Numbered from the stretch's first letter, positions 55,830 through 64,000 are shown. The stretch: DNA of 64,000 bases from Saliphagus infecundisoli (GCF_020177375.1 NZ_JAIWHV010000004.1:1-64000), one strand, 5' to 3'. Notes: generated by a model not told the origin, from the letters alone. Translations and numbers: made by a program.

Positions 55830-56606
55830 CTACCGGTTGTCGTGCTTCCAGCTGTCGATCGGGACCTGGCCGCCGTCGACGCGGAGCTCGTGGCCGTTGA
55901 CGTAGTCGCTGGCCGGCGAGGAGAGGAACGTGACCGCGTCGGCGATCTCCTCGGGTTCGGCGTACCGATTGAGGGGATTCAGTTCCCGGATCTGTTCGTG
56001 GGTCTCCTCGGTGAAGTCGTCGGTCATCCGCGTGTTCACCCAGCCCGGCGCGACGGCGTTGACCCGGACGCCCTCCCGGCCCAGCTCGAGGGCCAGTGAC
56101 TTCGTCAGTCCGAGCAGGCTGTACTTCCCGACGTCGTACTCGGGGGACATCCCGACGGCGTTTTTCGTGTGGATCGACGTCACGTTCACGATCTTGCCGT
56201 AGCCCGCCTCGGCCATCTCGTCGGCGACGGCGTCGATGCAGTTGATCGACCCCCAGAGATGGACGTCGAGGTTCTCCCCGAACAGCGAGGTGTCGTCGTT
56301 CTCGAGGAACGGCCCTGCCGCCCCGATCCCGGCGTTGTTGACGAGGATATCGACCGGTCCCAACTCCTCGCGGACGTCCTCGACCATCGAATAGACGGCG
56401 TCGGCCTCGCTCACGTCGGCGACGAACGCCGCGGCGGTGCCGCCCGTCTCGGAGATCAGTTCGACCGTCTCCTCGGCGGATCCGTCCTCGAGATCGTTGA
56501 CCGCGACGCTGGCGCCGTGGTCGGCCAGCGAGCGCGCGATCGCCCGTCCGTTGCCGCGTCCGGCGCCGGTCACGAGCGCGACGCGATCGGAGAGATCGGT
56601 GTCCAT
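55830..56606 (-). CDS. SDR-family dehydrogenase (second)
   Basis: 258 residues. The cofactor motif is GAGRGNGRAIA, the conserved NNAG is in ILVNNAGIG, a Ser lies in NVTSIHTK, and the catalytic Tyr/Lys are in EYDVGKYS. Glucose- or other sugar-dehydrogenase-like activity is plausible from the setting at the right edge of the polysaccharide island. It is convergent with the GH93-IclR gene. Confidence 0.85.
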   Translation of the reverse strand: MDTDLSDRVALVTGAGRGNGRAIARSLADHGASVAVNDLEDGSAEETVELISETGGTAAAFVADVSEADAVYSMVEDVREELGPVDILVNNAGIGAAGPFLENDDTSLFGENLDVHLWGSINCIDAVADEMAEAGYGKIVNVTSIHTKNAVGMSPEYDVGKYSLLGLTKSLALELGREGVRVNAVAPGWVNTRMTDDFTEETHEQIRELNPLNRYAEPEEIADAVTFLSSPASDYVNGHELRVDGGQVPIDSWKHDNR

Positions 56607-57279
56607 GGCGGGCGTTCAACACCCGTCGGGATAGTCGTTTTCCCTGAGGTAGTGGTTCGGCCTGTCCGCCCGTCCGGTATCCCTCGCGTGTGGGCAAGCG
56701 GCCCGACGACCGGCCAGATACCCGTCGGCCCGTTCTGGTCCGCAAGGAACGCGACCGCTCGACCGGCGAACACGCCACGCCGACAGCGACCGGTTATCAG
56801 AAATATGACTTTATTGAATTAGTATATACTTACTGATGTACTACGCCAACCTCCTCCGAACAACATGCTCGAACGCCGTTCGGGACCCGGATCGTGGGAA
56901 TCGACCGTCGAAGGGTGCGCGTCCCGAGTCTGAATTCGGGTTCGAAATCGAAAGCATTCGGGGTTCCGGAACGGTTCGATCCGGCGCGGACCGTCACCGG
57001 TCGAGAGACGACCCGACCCTTCGAGGCCGGCGCCCCTCGAGCGCGGTTTCTTCGATGAAACTGGGCAGAACTATTCGAATTCATCTTTGTATTCAAATTC
57101 GATAGGATCGCTGAGACCGGCGAGCCGCGTCGGGCCGGAGCGCGGCGGTCGTCGGGGCACCCCGAGGACGGCCCTCGAGTAATCGGTCGTATCCGACCGT
57201 CTCGAGCCCCAAAGTCCCGTTACCGCCCGAAACGGCGACCACGAGTTATGCCGCCCAGCGACGAGGACGGATCGGAGAC
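56607..57279. other. Gene-free stretch of about 670 bases
   Basis: Short frames here lack haloarchaeal protein composition. AT-rich patches occur at 56795-56836 (including the near-palindrome TTAGTATATACTTA) and 57065-57105. It separates the polysaccharide island from the redox genes. Confidence 0.45.
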
Positions 57280-59502
57280 ATGACAGCGAACCACCGCACG
57301 CCGCCGTCGATCGGCCGACCGTCGCGCCGGACCTTCCTGAAGGCGACCGCCGGCACCGGGATCGCCGCGGGACTGGCCGCCACCGGGACCGCCCAGGAGC
57401 TCGAAGGAGGCGAGATCGAACTCGGCGGTCTCACCGCCGGCTGGGAGGGCCGGTCGCCCGAGGACATCGCGGGCGAGACGAACCCGACGCTCTCGCTTTC
57501 CTCCGGGGAGACGTATACGATCACGTGGGAGAACGTCGACGGCCTCCCCCACGACCTCGTGATCCTCGACGATGCGGGCGAGGAGATCGTCGGGACCGAG
57601 ATCATGGACGCAGAGGGCGAGACGTTGAGCCTTGAGTTCGAGGCCACGCCGGAGATGGCCGAGTACTACTGCTCGGTCCATCCGACGACGATGCGCGGTT
57701 CGATCGAGATCGGCGAGGACGACGCCAACAATGGGGCCGCGAACGAAACCAACGAAACCAACGAAACCAACGAGACGGACGGGGAGGACGTCGCGGAGGA
57801 CGCGACGGAGATCATCGGCGAGGGGCCGACGGTCGGGCTCGAGCGCGTCGCCGAGGGGTTCGTCTCGCCGGTCGGCTTCGAGGTCGCGCCCGGCGAGGAC
57901 GACCGCTACTACGTCCTGGATCAACCGGGCCAGATCTACGTCGTCGAGGACGGGACCAGCGAGCTCTTCCTCGATCTCTCGGACCGGATGGTTGACGTCG
58001 GCGCCGCGACGGGCGGCGGGTTCGACGAGCGGGGACTGCTGGGGATGGCGTTCCATCCGGAGTACCGGGACAACCGGCGCCTGTTCGTCTACTACAGTGC
58101 GCCGCTCCGTGATGGGACGGGAATCGACGCCGGCGATGACCTCCTTGAGGAGGACGACGACAACGAGACGGTCGATAACGAAACCGACAATGGGACGACC
58201 GAGGAGGGCGACGACGGCGGGGAAGGCGACGGAGAGGAAGGGTACAACCACACCGCGGTCCTCGCCGAGTTCGAGGCGACCGGGAACTTCAACTGCGCCG
58301 ATCCGGACTCCGAGCGGACGCTGCTGGAGGTGCCCGAGCCCCAGTTCAATCACAACGGCGGTCCCGTCCTCTTCGGGCCAGACGGCTACCTCTACTGGGC
58401 GCTCGGCGACGGCGGCGGCGCCAACGACGACGAGTTCGGCCACGTCGAGGACTGGTATGCGGAGAACGCGGGCGGGAACGGCCAGGACACGACCGAGAAC
58501 CTCCTGGGCGGGATCCACCGGATCGACGTCGATAGCGAGGGCGACGACGGCGAACCTTACGCGATCCCCGAGGACAACCCCTTCGTCGGCAGCGACGAGG
58601 GGCTGGACGAGTACTTCGCCTGGGGGCTTCGCAACCCCTGGCGGGCGTCGTTCGACGGCGACGGACGGCTGTTCGTCGCCGACGTCGGCCAGAACCTCTT
58701 CGAGGAGGTCGATGTCGTCGAGTCGGGCGGCAACTACGGCTGGAACGTTCGGGAGGGCATCGAGTGTTTCAGCACCGAGTCGCCGAACGACCCCTCCGAG
58801 GAGTGTCCCACGGAGACGCCGGCGGACGTCCGCGGCGGCGAGCCCCTGATCGATCCGGTCATCCAGTACCCCCACCAGGTCGGCGACGAGACGATCGGGA
58901 TCTCGATCACCGGCGGCTACGTCTACGAGAACGACACGATCCCCGAACTCCAGGGCACCTACGTCTTCGGCGACTGGAGCGACTCCTTCGGGGCCCCTTC
59001 GGGGAACCTGTTTCACTCGCCCGTCGAGGAGTACGAGCCGATCGCGGGCCGCACCGAGGACGAACTCTGGGACATCAACCGACTCTCGGTCGCGAACGCG
59101 CCCGGCGAGGAACTCAGCCGATTCGTGCTCACCTTTGGACAGGACAACGACGGCGAGCTCTACGTCCTGACGACTGCCCGCTACAGCGACGGCGAGACCG
59201 GCGAGGTGTTCCGGATCGTCCCCGCCGACGAGGGCGAGGAGATCGGCGCCCCAGAGAACCCGATCACGCCCCAGGCCGAGGAAACGGACGACGAGGAGGA
59301 AACGGCCAACGAGACGGAGGAGATCGGTAACGAGACCGCGAACGAGACTGTCAACGAAACCGAAAACGAGACGACTGACGGAACCGACAACGAGACGGTC
59401 GGGAACGACACCGGCAACGAGACCATCGGCAGCAGCGAGACCGGGAACGAGACGGCCAACGAAACCGAAAACGAGACCGACGACGGAGACGACGGGTTCT
59501 GA
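57280..59502 (+). CDS. Exported cupredoxin-PQQ sugar dehydrogenase fusion
   Basis: 740 residues. A Tat signal is present (SRRTFLKATAG, residues 15-25). A cupredoxin domain (45-145) has type 1 copper ligands His91, Cys131, His134 and Met138. A linker of NET repeats leads to a glucose/sorbosone dehydrogenase propeller (about 165-640: GLLGMAFHPEY, HNGGPVLFGPDGYLY, WGLRNPWR, NYGWN). A long acidic NET-rich tail carries many N-glycosylation sequons. It likely oxidises a sugar outside the cell with PQQ and passes electrons to its own copper domain. Confidence 0.85.
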   Translation: MTANHRTPPSIGRPSRRTFLKATAGTGIAAGLAATGTAQELEGGEIELGGLTAGWEGRSPEDIAGETNPTLSLSSGETYTITWENVDGLPHDLVILDDAGEEIVGTEIMDAEGETLSLEFEATPEMAEYYCSVHPTTMRGSIEIGEDDANNGAANETNETNETNETDGEDVAEDATEIIGEGPTVGLERVAEGFVSPVGFEVAPGEDDRYYVLDQPGQIYVVEDGTSELFLDLSDRMVDVGAATGGGFDERGLLGMAFHPEYRDNRRLFVYYSAPLRDGTGIDAGDDLLEEDDDNETVDNETDNGTTEEGDDGGEGDGEEGYNHTAVLAEFEATGNFNCADPDSERTLLEVPEPQFNHNGGPVLFGPDGYLYWALGDGGGANDDEFGHVEDWYAENAGGNGQDTTENLLGGIHRIDVDSEGDDGEPYAIPEDNPFVGSDEGLDEYFAWGLRNPWRASFDGDGRLFVADVGQNLFEEVDVVESGGNYGWNVREGIECFSTESPNDPSEECPTETPADVRGGEPLIDPVIQYPHQVGDETIGISITGGYVYENDTIPELQGTYVFGDWSDSFGAPSGNLFHSPVEEYEPIAGRTEDELWDINRLSVANAPGEELSRFVLTFGQDNDGELYVLTTARYSDGETGEVFRIVPADEGEEIGAPENPITPQAEETDDEEETANETEEIGNETANETVNETENETTDGTDNETVGNDTGNETIGSSETGNETANETENETDDGDDGF

Positions 59503-59588
59503 TTCCCCGAGAAGGGGGCGAGAGCCCCCGAACCGTGTTCGGGAACGGGAGATCGAACGCCGTCAACGGGCAATCGACTCGAGGATCA

Positions 59589-60278
59589 ATGACTCGACCG
59601 ACACGCCGATCGCGACGGAACGCACTCCGGCTGATCGCGGGGTCGGGCGCCGCCGTCCTCGCCGGCTGTGGAGCCCCCGAGAGTGGAGACGATGGTGACG
59701 GGGCCGGTCCCGAGGAGGGGGAGGAGCCGGGAGACGACGAAGAGCCGGGAGCGGACGAGGAGCGGGAGACGCCGACCGAGGAGGACGGGGAGAGCGAAGA
59801 CGAAACGGAACAGCAAGAGACCGACGGTGGCGGTGAAGGTGGTGAGGAAGGTGGCAATGAAGACGAAGAGGGAGCCAGTGAGGGGGGAGAAGACGGTGCA
59901 GACGGGGACGACGGCACCGGGGACGGCGCCGCAACCGGCGAGTGGACCGAGGGAGACGAGATCGTCCTCGACGGCTTCACCGCCGGCTGGGAGGGTGTCG
60001 AGCCCGCGGCGATCGAGGGGGAGACGAACCCGGCGCTCGTCTTGACCGAGGGAGTCGAGTACGACCTCGTCTGGGAGAACGCCGACGGCCAGCCCCACAA
60101 CATCGAGATCCACGACGGCGACGGGGAGATCGTCGACGACTACAGCACCGAGATCGTCGAGGAAGAAGGCGAGACGCAGACGCTCACGATCGAGGCCACG
60201 GCGGAGATGGCCGAGTACGTCTGTATCGTCCACCCGACGACCATGGTCGGACCGATCGAGATCGACGACGACGGCTGA
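59589..60278 (+). CDS. Cupredoxin (halocyanin-like) lipoprotein
   Basis: 229 residues. A Tat-type signal with lipobox (RRNALRLIAGSGAAVLAGC, Cys27) is followed by about 90 residues made mostly of Asp, Glu and Gly, then a cupredoxin domain (about 120-225) with His170, Cys212, His215 and Met219. The domain is plainly paralogous to the N-terminal domain of the preceding dehydrogenase (shared TAGWEG, EMAEY and VHPTTM). It probably accepts electrons from it at the membrane surface. Confidence 0.87.
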   Translation: MTRPTRRSRRNALRLIAGSGAAVLAGCGAPESGDDGDGAGPEEGEEPGDDEEPGADEERETPTEEDGESEDETEQQETDGGGEGGEEGGNEDEEGASEGGEDGADGDDGTGDGAATGEWTEGDEIVLDGFTAGWEGVEPAAIEGETNPALVLTEGVEYDLVWENADGQPHNIEIHDGDGEIVDDYSTEIVEEEGETQTLTIEATAEMAEYVCIVHPTTMVGPIEIDDDG

Positions 60279-60282
60279 TCCG

Positions 60283-60531
60283 CTACTCCCGGTAGTCCGC
60301 CCGCCCGGTCGCCGCCCAGTAGGCCTGGGAGACGACCGTGACGGCGAGGATCGCCGCGAGGAGGCCCCCGACCGCGATCCCCGCTCCTCGGCCGAGCAGG
60401 TAGCCCGCGAGCGCTCCGCCGACGACGACGAGGACGACCGCGCCGGCGACGAGCTCGAGTACCTCCCACAGGCTCCGGCGGCTCGTCGACACGTCGACGT
60501 ACTCTTCTTCGATCCGGTCGATGACGCCCAT
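60283..60531 (-). CDS. Small two-helix membrane protein, 82 aa
   Basis: Two adjacent hydrophobic helices (about 24-45 and 48-70) follow a short charged N-terminus starting MGVIDRIEEEY. No family was recognised. It converges with the cupredoxin gene, four bases apart. Confidence 0.6.
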   Translation of the reverse strand: MGVIDRIEEEYVDVSTSRRSLWEVLELVAGAVVLVVVGGALAGYLLGRGAGIAVGGLLAAILAVTVVSQAYWAATGRADYRE

Positions 60532-60613
60532 CGGGGACGAGTAAGACGTCGGGAAAGGTGACAGTGTCGATCCCGAAAGCCACGTTTATCCGTCCGAGCG
60601 GCGATGGGGAGGT

Positions 60614-60814
60614 ATGGAAGCCAGACTCCGACTCGACCGTGCGTTGACCCGAGCACGTTACGCAGCCATCGGCGCGGCGGCGGGCGCCGCCGTCGGCGGG
60701 CTGTTCGGCCGATCGGCCGCGAGCACCGGCGGCGCCGTCGGCGCGCTGGCCGGCGCGACCGTCGGCGAGGTCCGCGCGGGCGCTGACGGCCTGATCGACG
60801 TTCGCAACGAGTAG
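60614..60814 (+). CDS. Small glycine-zipper protein, 66 aa
   Basis: A Gly/Ala-rich hydrophobic hairpin (about 19-52, repeated GAAAGAAVGGL and GGAVGALAGATVG) follows a basic helix. This resembles glycine-zipper membrane proteins. The function is unknown. Confidence 0.55.
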   Translation: MEARLRLDRALTRARYAAIGAAAGAAVGGLFGRSAASTGGAVGALAGATVGEVRAGADGLIDVRNE

Positions 60815-60864
60815 TCCCCTCGCGGGGACCAACGTATTTCACCCCCCACCTCGTAGCCGTTGGC

Positions 60865-61521
60865 ATGGAGTTCGTTATCGTGGGCTACGGGCGGGTCGGA
60901 TCGCGGACGGCACGCATCTTAGAGGGGGAGGGCCATGGGGTCGTCGTCGTCGACAATGACCACGGCCGGATCGAGCGCGCGGAGGGCGACGGCTTCGCGA
61001 CCGTCCAAGGCGGGGGGGACGACGAGGACACCCTGCTCGCGGCGGGGATCGAGACGGCCGACGGGATCGGCGCGTTCACCCCCGACCTGAACGTCAACTT
61101 CGCGGCCTGCATGGTCGGGACCCACCACGGCTGTCGGACAGTCCTCCGGATCGACGAGGACTACCGCGAGGACATCTACGAGCAGTACGCCCGGGACGTA
61201 GACGAGGTCATCTACCCCGAACGCCTCGGTGCTGCGGGCGCCAAGACCGCGATGCTCGGCGGCGATTTCAACGTCGTCGCCGACCTCGCGGCGAACCTCC
61301 AGTTGACGGTGATCGAGATCGACGACGGCTCGCCGGCGGTCGGCCGGCGGATGAGCGAACTCGACCTCCCCGAGAGCGCCCGGATCTACGCCCACGGGCG
61401 GGCCCACGAGCCGCTGACGATCCCGCTTCCGGGGACCGAACTCGACGCCGGCGACGAGGTCGCGGTCATCGCCGAGACCGACCGCGTCGGCGACGTCCGG
61501 GCGGCGCTGCTCGCGGGGTAA
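60865..61521 (+). CDS. TrkA-N/TrkA-C potassium channel regulatory protein
   Basis: 218 residues: an N-terminal NAD-binding RCK domain (VIVGYGRVGSRTARIL, then the acidic VVVVDND) and a C-terminal TrkA-C-like beta domain (about 145-215). Such proteins gate Trk/Ktr potassium uptake or potassium channels in response to nucleotides. No membrane partner lies in the window. Confidence 0.88.
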   Translation: MEFVIVGYGRVGSRTARILEGEGHGVVVVDNDHGRIERAEGDGFATVQGGGDDEDTLLAAGIETADGIGAFTPDLNVNFAACMVGTHHGCRTVLRIDEDYREDIYEQYARDVDEVIYPERLGAAGAKTAMLGGDFNVVADLAANLQLTVIEIDDGSPAVGRRMSELDLPESARIYAHGRAHEPLTIPLPGTELDAGDEVAVIAETDRVGDVRAALLAG

Positions 61522-61673
61522 GGGAAGGCGCGCAGGGAAGGATGGGAGAGAAGTACGGTGCGCGCCCGCCAAGAGGTCGGGCCGGGGAGATCATAAAAGT
61601 GCGTCAGACGGGGCGCTGACGGCCGTCACGCGCCTTCGGGCGCCCGAGAGACGGGTCGCCGACTGCGACGCGG

Positions 61674-62732
61674 TCAGCCGGCCCGGAAGACGAGGACGTG
61701 TTGGTGGACCATCGAGGGGACGAACGCGTGGGGATAGCCGTAGACGTGGAGGTCCTTCGAGGGGTCGTACCAGATCAGATCCGCCGCGAGCGACAGGTCC
61801 GTCCCGCCGTCGATCGCTTCGGCGAGCTCCGCCGAGAGGAACTCGTAGGAACTCCCCCGGTACATGTCCCCGATGAAGACGACCGCGTGGGCGCCCGGCG
61901 CGAGGACGTCCTCGAAGGCCGCGAAGGCGTCGGCCATCGTCTCGAGCCACTCTTCTTTCGTCGTTGCGGACCCCTCCTCCGGACCTCCCTCGGCGGCGAA
62001 CGCACCCAGCTTGCTCTCGCGGGTCTCGCGTTCGTTCCGGGTCTGCTCGCGCTCGTCCATGTCCCAGTAGGGGACGTCCGTGAGCAGGAGGTCTACCTCC
62101 CGGTCGACCTCCGCGACGAGCTCGAGGCAGTCGCCGTGACGTAGCTCCTGGTCGGCCAGCGGCGGCTCCCCGCGGGCGCGACGGTCGGCGTTCTCGCGCT
62201 CTAGAACTTCCCCGTAGAGCTCGATCCAGCGCTCGACGCGCTCGAACCCGATCGCCTCCCGGAGGCCGCTTCCCTCGTGTTCACAGAGGCTCGCGCCCAG
62301 CAAGGTGCCCCCGACGCCGGCGAAGGGATCGAGGACGAGGTCGTCGGCTTTCGAGAACCGGCCGATCAGCTCCGCACAGAGGCGGGGCGGTTTCTGGCCG
62401 CCGTGTTCGCTCCGCAGGTCGTGCTGGAGGTCCGGAGGATACCCTTCCGCGAGTACGGACTTCGTCGCGTACTTCCACTCCCGGCCGGTGAGGTCGTTGA
62501 CGGCGTTGCGCTCGTCGTAGATCCCGCGGCCCTCGACGTATCGCTGGTGGTCGGCCAGGTCGTCGGTATCGACGAGTTCGCCGTCTTCGACGGGCAGGGA
62601 CCGAGCGCGGGCCCGGTCTGTGTCGAAGCCGCCCTCGCTGTCGGTGACCAGGCGGCTCTGGCGGTAGCTCTCGCCGTCGTCGTCGTCACCTCCCCCCTCG
62701 ATGCCGCCATCGTCGATACCCTCCTCGCTCAT
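61674..62732 (-). CDS. Solitary DNA methyltransferase with DVPY motif
   Basis: 352 residues. The SAM-binding motif I is DPFAGVGGT (135-143); the catalytic motif IV is TDVPYWDM (218-225), where Val replaces the first Pro of the usual DPPY. The order I then IV is not that of the beta class. The first 25 residues are acidic and disordered. No restriction enzyme lies beside it, so it is probably an orphan epigenetic methylase of adenine N6 or cytosine N4. Confidence 0.8.
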   Translation of the reverse strand: MSEEGIDDGGIEGGGDDDDGESYRQSRLVTDSEGGFDTDRARARSLPVEDGELVDTDDLADHQRYVEGRGIYDERNAVNDLTGREWKYATKSVLAEGYPPDLQHDLRSEHGGQKPPRLCAELIGRFSKADDLVLDPFAGVGGTLLGASLCEHEGSGLREAIGFERVERWIELYGEVLERENADRRARGEPPLADQELRHGDCLELVAEVDREVDLLLTDVPYWDMDEREQTRNERETRESKLGAFAAEGGPEEGSATTKEEWLETMADAFAAFEDVLAPGAHAVVFIGDMYRGSSYEFLSAELAEAIDGGTDLSLAADLIWYDPSKDLHVYGYPHAFVPSMVHQHVLVFRAG

Positions 62733-62807
62733 GGTCGGTCTCTCGCTCCCGACGACAAAAGTGGTGCTACTAAGCGCCAGGAGTCAACTGGGGCGGTAGC
62801 GCGGAGT

Positions 62808-62850
62808 CCCCGTCTTCAAGGTGCGACCGACGGGAGCGAGTAGGGCGGGG
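62808..62850 (+). ncRNA. TnpB-element right-end/omegaRNA-like hairpin
   Basis: CCCCGTCTT (62808-62816) can pair with AGGGCGGGG (62842-62850) over nine positions, allowing G-U pairs. The enclosed GAGCGAGT-like core and the following GAGGA match the 3' ends of haloarchaeal IS1341-type tnpB elements as I remember them. No tnpB gene is present upstream. Confidence 0.35.
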
Positions 62851-63374
62851 AGGAGCGCGTTCGTATAGCTGGGCACATACACCGAAAACGCAAGACTTAG
62901 GCCGCCATAATCCGTGTTACCACATAGCCACCGACGGGCTACAGACAGCCCCGCAAGGGGTGCCCGGCCACGTTTCGGTGCGGCCAAGGACGGGTTATCT
63001 CGGCGGTGGCGGGCACCGGTCACCGTGCCCAGCGGACCGGACTGAGTGGTCACTGCAACACCTGAATATCCAGAAGGAACGTGGCGATCTAGTTCTCAGC
63101 GACGCTCGGAGGCTTGTTTAATCGGGAAATCCACTCGTGGTGAGAAGCGCTTTGAGCCGGAGCCTGTGATGCGTATTCATCCATTGCGCTAATCACTCCG
63201 TCCGGTCCGTGAAGGACGGACCGACGACGGTGAACGTGATGCCACGAGCCTCTCCGTTCCCCGCTTTGGGGATAGAACCCGAGGTCACGTCCAATTACAT
63301 TGCCGCTGCCGGCCGACCGCACCGGCACACAAGGGCGAAGGACGCCACAAAGCCTCCAACGTCCGCCATGCAAG

Positions 63375-63417
63375 CCCCACCCTCAGCGAGCGTCCGAAGG
63401 ACGCGAGTAGGGTGGGG
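63375..63417 (+). ncRNA. Second right-end/omegaRNA-like hairpin
   Basis: CCCCACCCT (63375-63383) pairs perfectly with AGGGTGGGG (63409-63417). Inside, GCGTCC (63390-63395) pairs with GGACGC (63399-63404) around a GAA loop, followed by GAGT as in the first hairpin. It abuts the broken end of the protease gene. Confidence 0.4.
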
Positions 63418-64000
63418 TCGGTGACTCCAAGTTTAATGTCTTCCTTTCCTTTCTCCGATTCATCTTCTTCAACTCCTTCATCCTCCTCAAATGGCGTTGC
63501 ATAAAACGTCGCGGAATGAACTCCTAGGAGAAATATGGATTTAGAACGGTTGTCTGGGACCTCTCCCCGTAACGACATCATGTTTTTTGATTCCATGACT
63601 ACCGGGCTGCCACTTGTGCCAGGATGCATACGCGCATCAGTCACGAAGAAGGGTCTATCTTCGAAGGGGTGCCCATATGGACTGGAAATTAACGCGTTCC
63701 GTCGGACAGGGAACCAAGTGGATCTATCCACAAAGTCAGCAGGGTATCCGATAACAGAAACACGTTGGTCGGGTTGTACATTCTCGTGAATGAAATGGTC
63801 AAAAGTATAGGCTAAACTTCCTGAATTTGGACTTTGGTCTTCATCCTCCAGCGCGTCCAAACTGCTGAGTTGAGGATGAAGAGGAATCGCTGCAAGATCT
63901 ATCTCAGTAGGAATTTCAGGATATTCATACCATTTTGGTTTTCCATCTTTCATTAGACGAATAGTGCTGCGGTGAGCTTGACCTGGGTTTGTGGCATCTC
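63418..64000 (-). pseudogene. Trypsin-like serine protease, cut at both ends
   Basis: The frame is open to the window edge at 64000 with no start needed, so the 5' part (including the catalytic His) lies outside. Visible parts are the catalytic Asp region EIDLAAIPLHPQL, GYPADFVD, and the Ser loop HPGTSGSPVV. Homology-like sequence stops at about 63425 (LGVTD), exactly where the hairpin relic begins. The frame then runs on through the relic to a stop at 63285, giving a foreign tail. GC is lower than in the rest of the window. Confidence 0.65.

Larger units (their letters stand above)
62733..63424. other. Noncoding or relic region with transposon-end-like hairpins
   Basis: About 690 bases without a convincing intact gene. 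It holds two nested GC hairpins (62808-62850 and 63375-63417) and several further stems at 62940-63040. An open forward frame without a start codon from about 62850 to a TAA at 63118-63120 may be the remnant of a coding sequence. Overall it looks like degenerate IS200/IS605-type (TnpB) remains. Confidence 0.4.

Noticed and set aside
56836-57105. 89-codon forward frame in the gap before the sugar dehydrogenase
   Set aside because: Basic, Ser/Arg-rich composition and no motif. It does not look like a haloarchaeal protein.
57220-59016. 598-codon minus-strand frame opposite the sugar dehydrogenase
   Set aside because: Composition is that of an antisense shadow. The plus strand has a signal peptide, copper ligands and propeller motifs.
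57730-59500. NET-coding repeats as a possible CRISPR or satellite array
   Set aside because: The repeats are in frame, code for Asn-Glu-Thr, vary in spacing and lie within a single clear gene.
62880-63060. Multi-stem GC-rich segment considered as RNase P or SRP RNA
   Set aside because: Several small hairpins are present, but I could not find the conserved sequence blocks of either RNA. Left as relic or unknown.

Overview
The window is a stretch of haloarchaeal chromosome. GC is high, proteins are rich in Asp/Glu, and TATA-like boxes often sit about 27 bases upstream of leaderless starts. It carries archaeal housekeeping genes (RNA polymerase subunit L, RfcL clamp loader, sucCD, hisF, glycine cleavage T and H) and Tat (RR) signal peptides. 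A GH68 fructosyltransferase is present, an enzyme I know from few haloarchaea (Halalkalicoccus among them); the genus is a guess from that gene alone. No tRNA, rRNA or CRISPR array was seen.

Layout. 1-5.1 kb is a low-constraint graveyard: a nonsense-interrupted membrane protein, a gene broken over three frames, a decayed HTH-10 regulator, and a complete insertion sequence (3454-4516) with 15-bp terminal inverted repeats and a 6-bp target duplication that sits in the last codons of that regulator. An intact aldolase lies among them. 5.1-13.3 kb holds small membrane and surface proteins, a METTL5-like methyltransferase, a rhomboid protease, rpoL, a zinc-ribbon membrane protein and hisF. 13.3-16.9 kb is a convergent fructan pair, GH32 and GH68. 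17-35.7 kb is mainly housekeeping: PAPS-reductase-like protein, aldo/keto reductase, sucCD, a BioF-like protein lacking its PLP lysine, rfcL, a vapBC pair with a frameshifted toxin, dehydrogenases, an MhqD/MhqO-like quinone detoxification pair, gcvTH and a nucleoside phosphorylase.

36-56.6 kb is a plant-polysaccharide island. An ABC sugar importer (binding protein, two permeases, a YesL-like membrane protein, ATPase) is followed on the same strand by GH127 and two GH2 genes. Around it lie a GH4 alpha-galactosidase, a GH51 arabinofuranosidase, a zinc alcohol dehydrogenase and two SDR dehydrogenases. The only regulator candidate in the island is a 688-residue protein that joins a GH93/sialidase-like beta-propeller to a complete IclR transcription factor. 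I consider it the most novel item: a likely one-protein sensor for arabinan breakdown products. The cluster would import arabinose- and galactose-containing oligosaccharides, hydrolyse them in the cytoplasm and oxidise the released sugars.

57-61.5 kb encodes exported redox proteins (a cupredoxin fused to a PQQ-type sugar dehydrogenase, and a paralogous cupredoxin lipoprotein) plus small membrane proteins and a TrkA-N protein. 61.6-64 kb has a solitary DNA methyltransferase, two transposon-end-like hairpins, and a trypsin-like protease gene that runs off the window and is cut at its 3' end by one of those relics.
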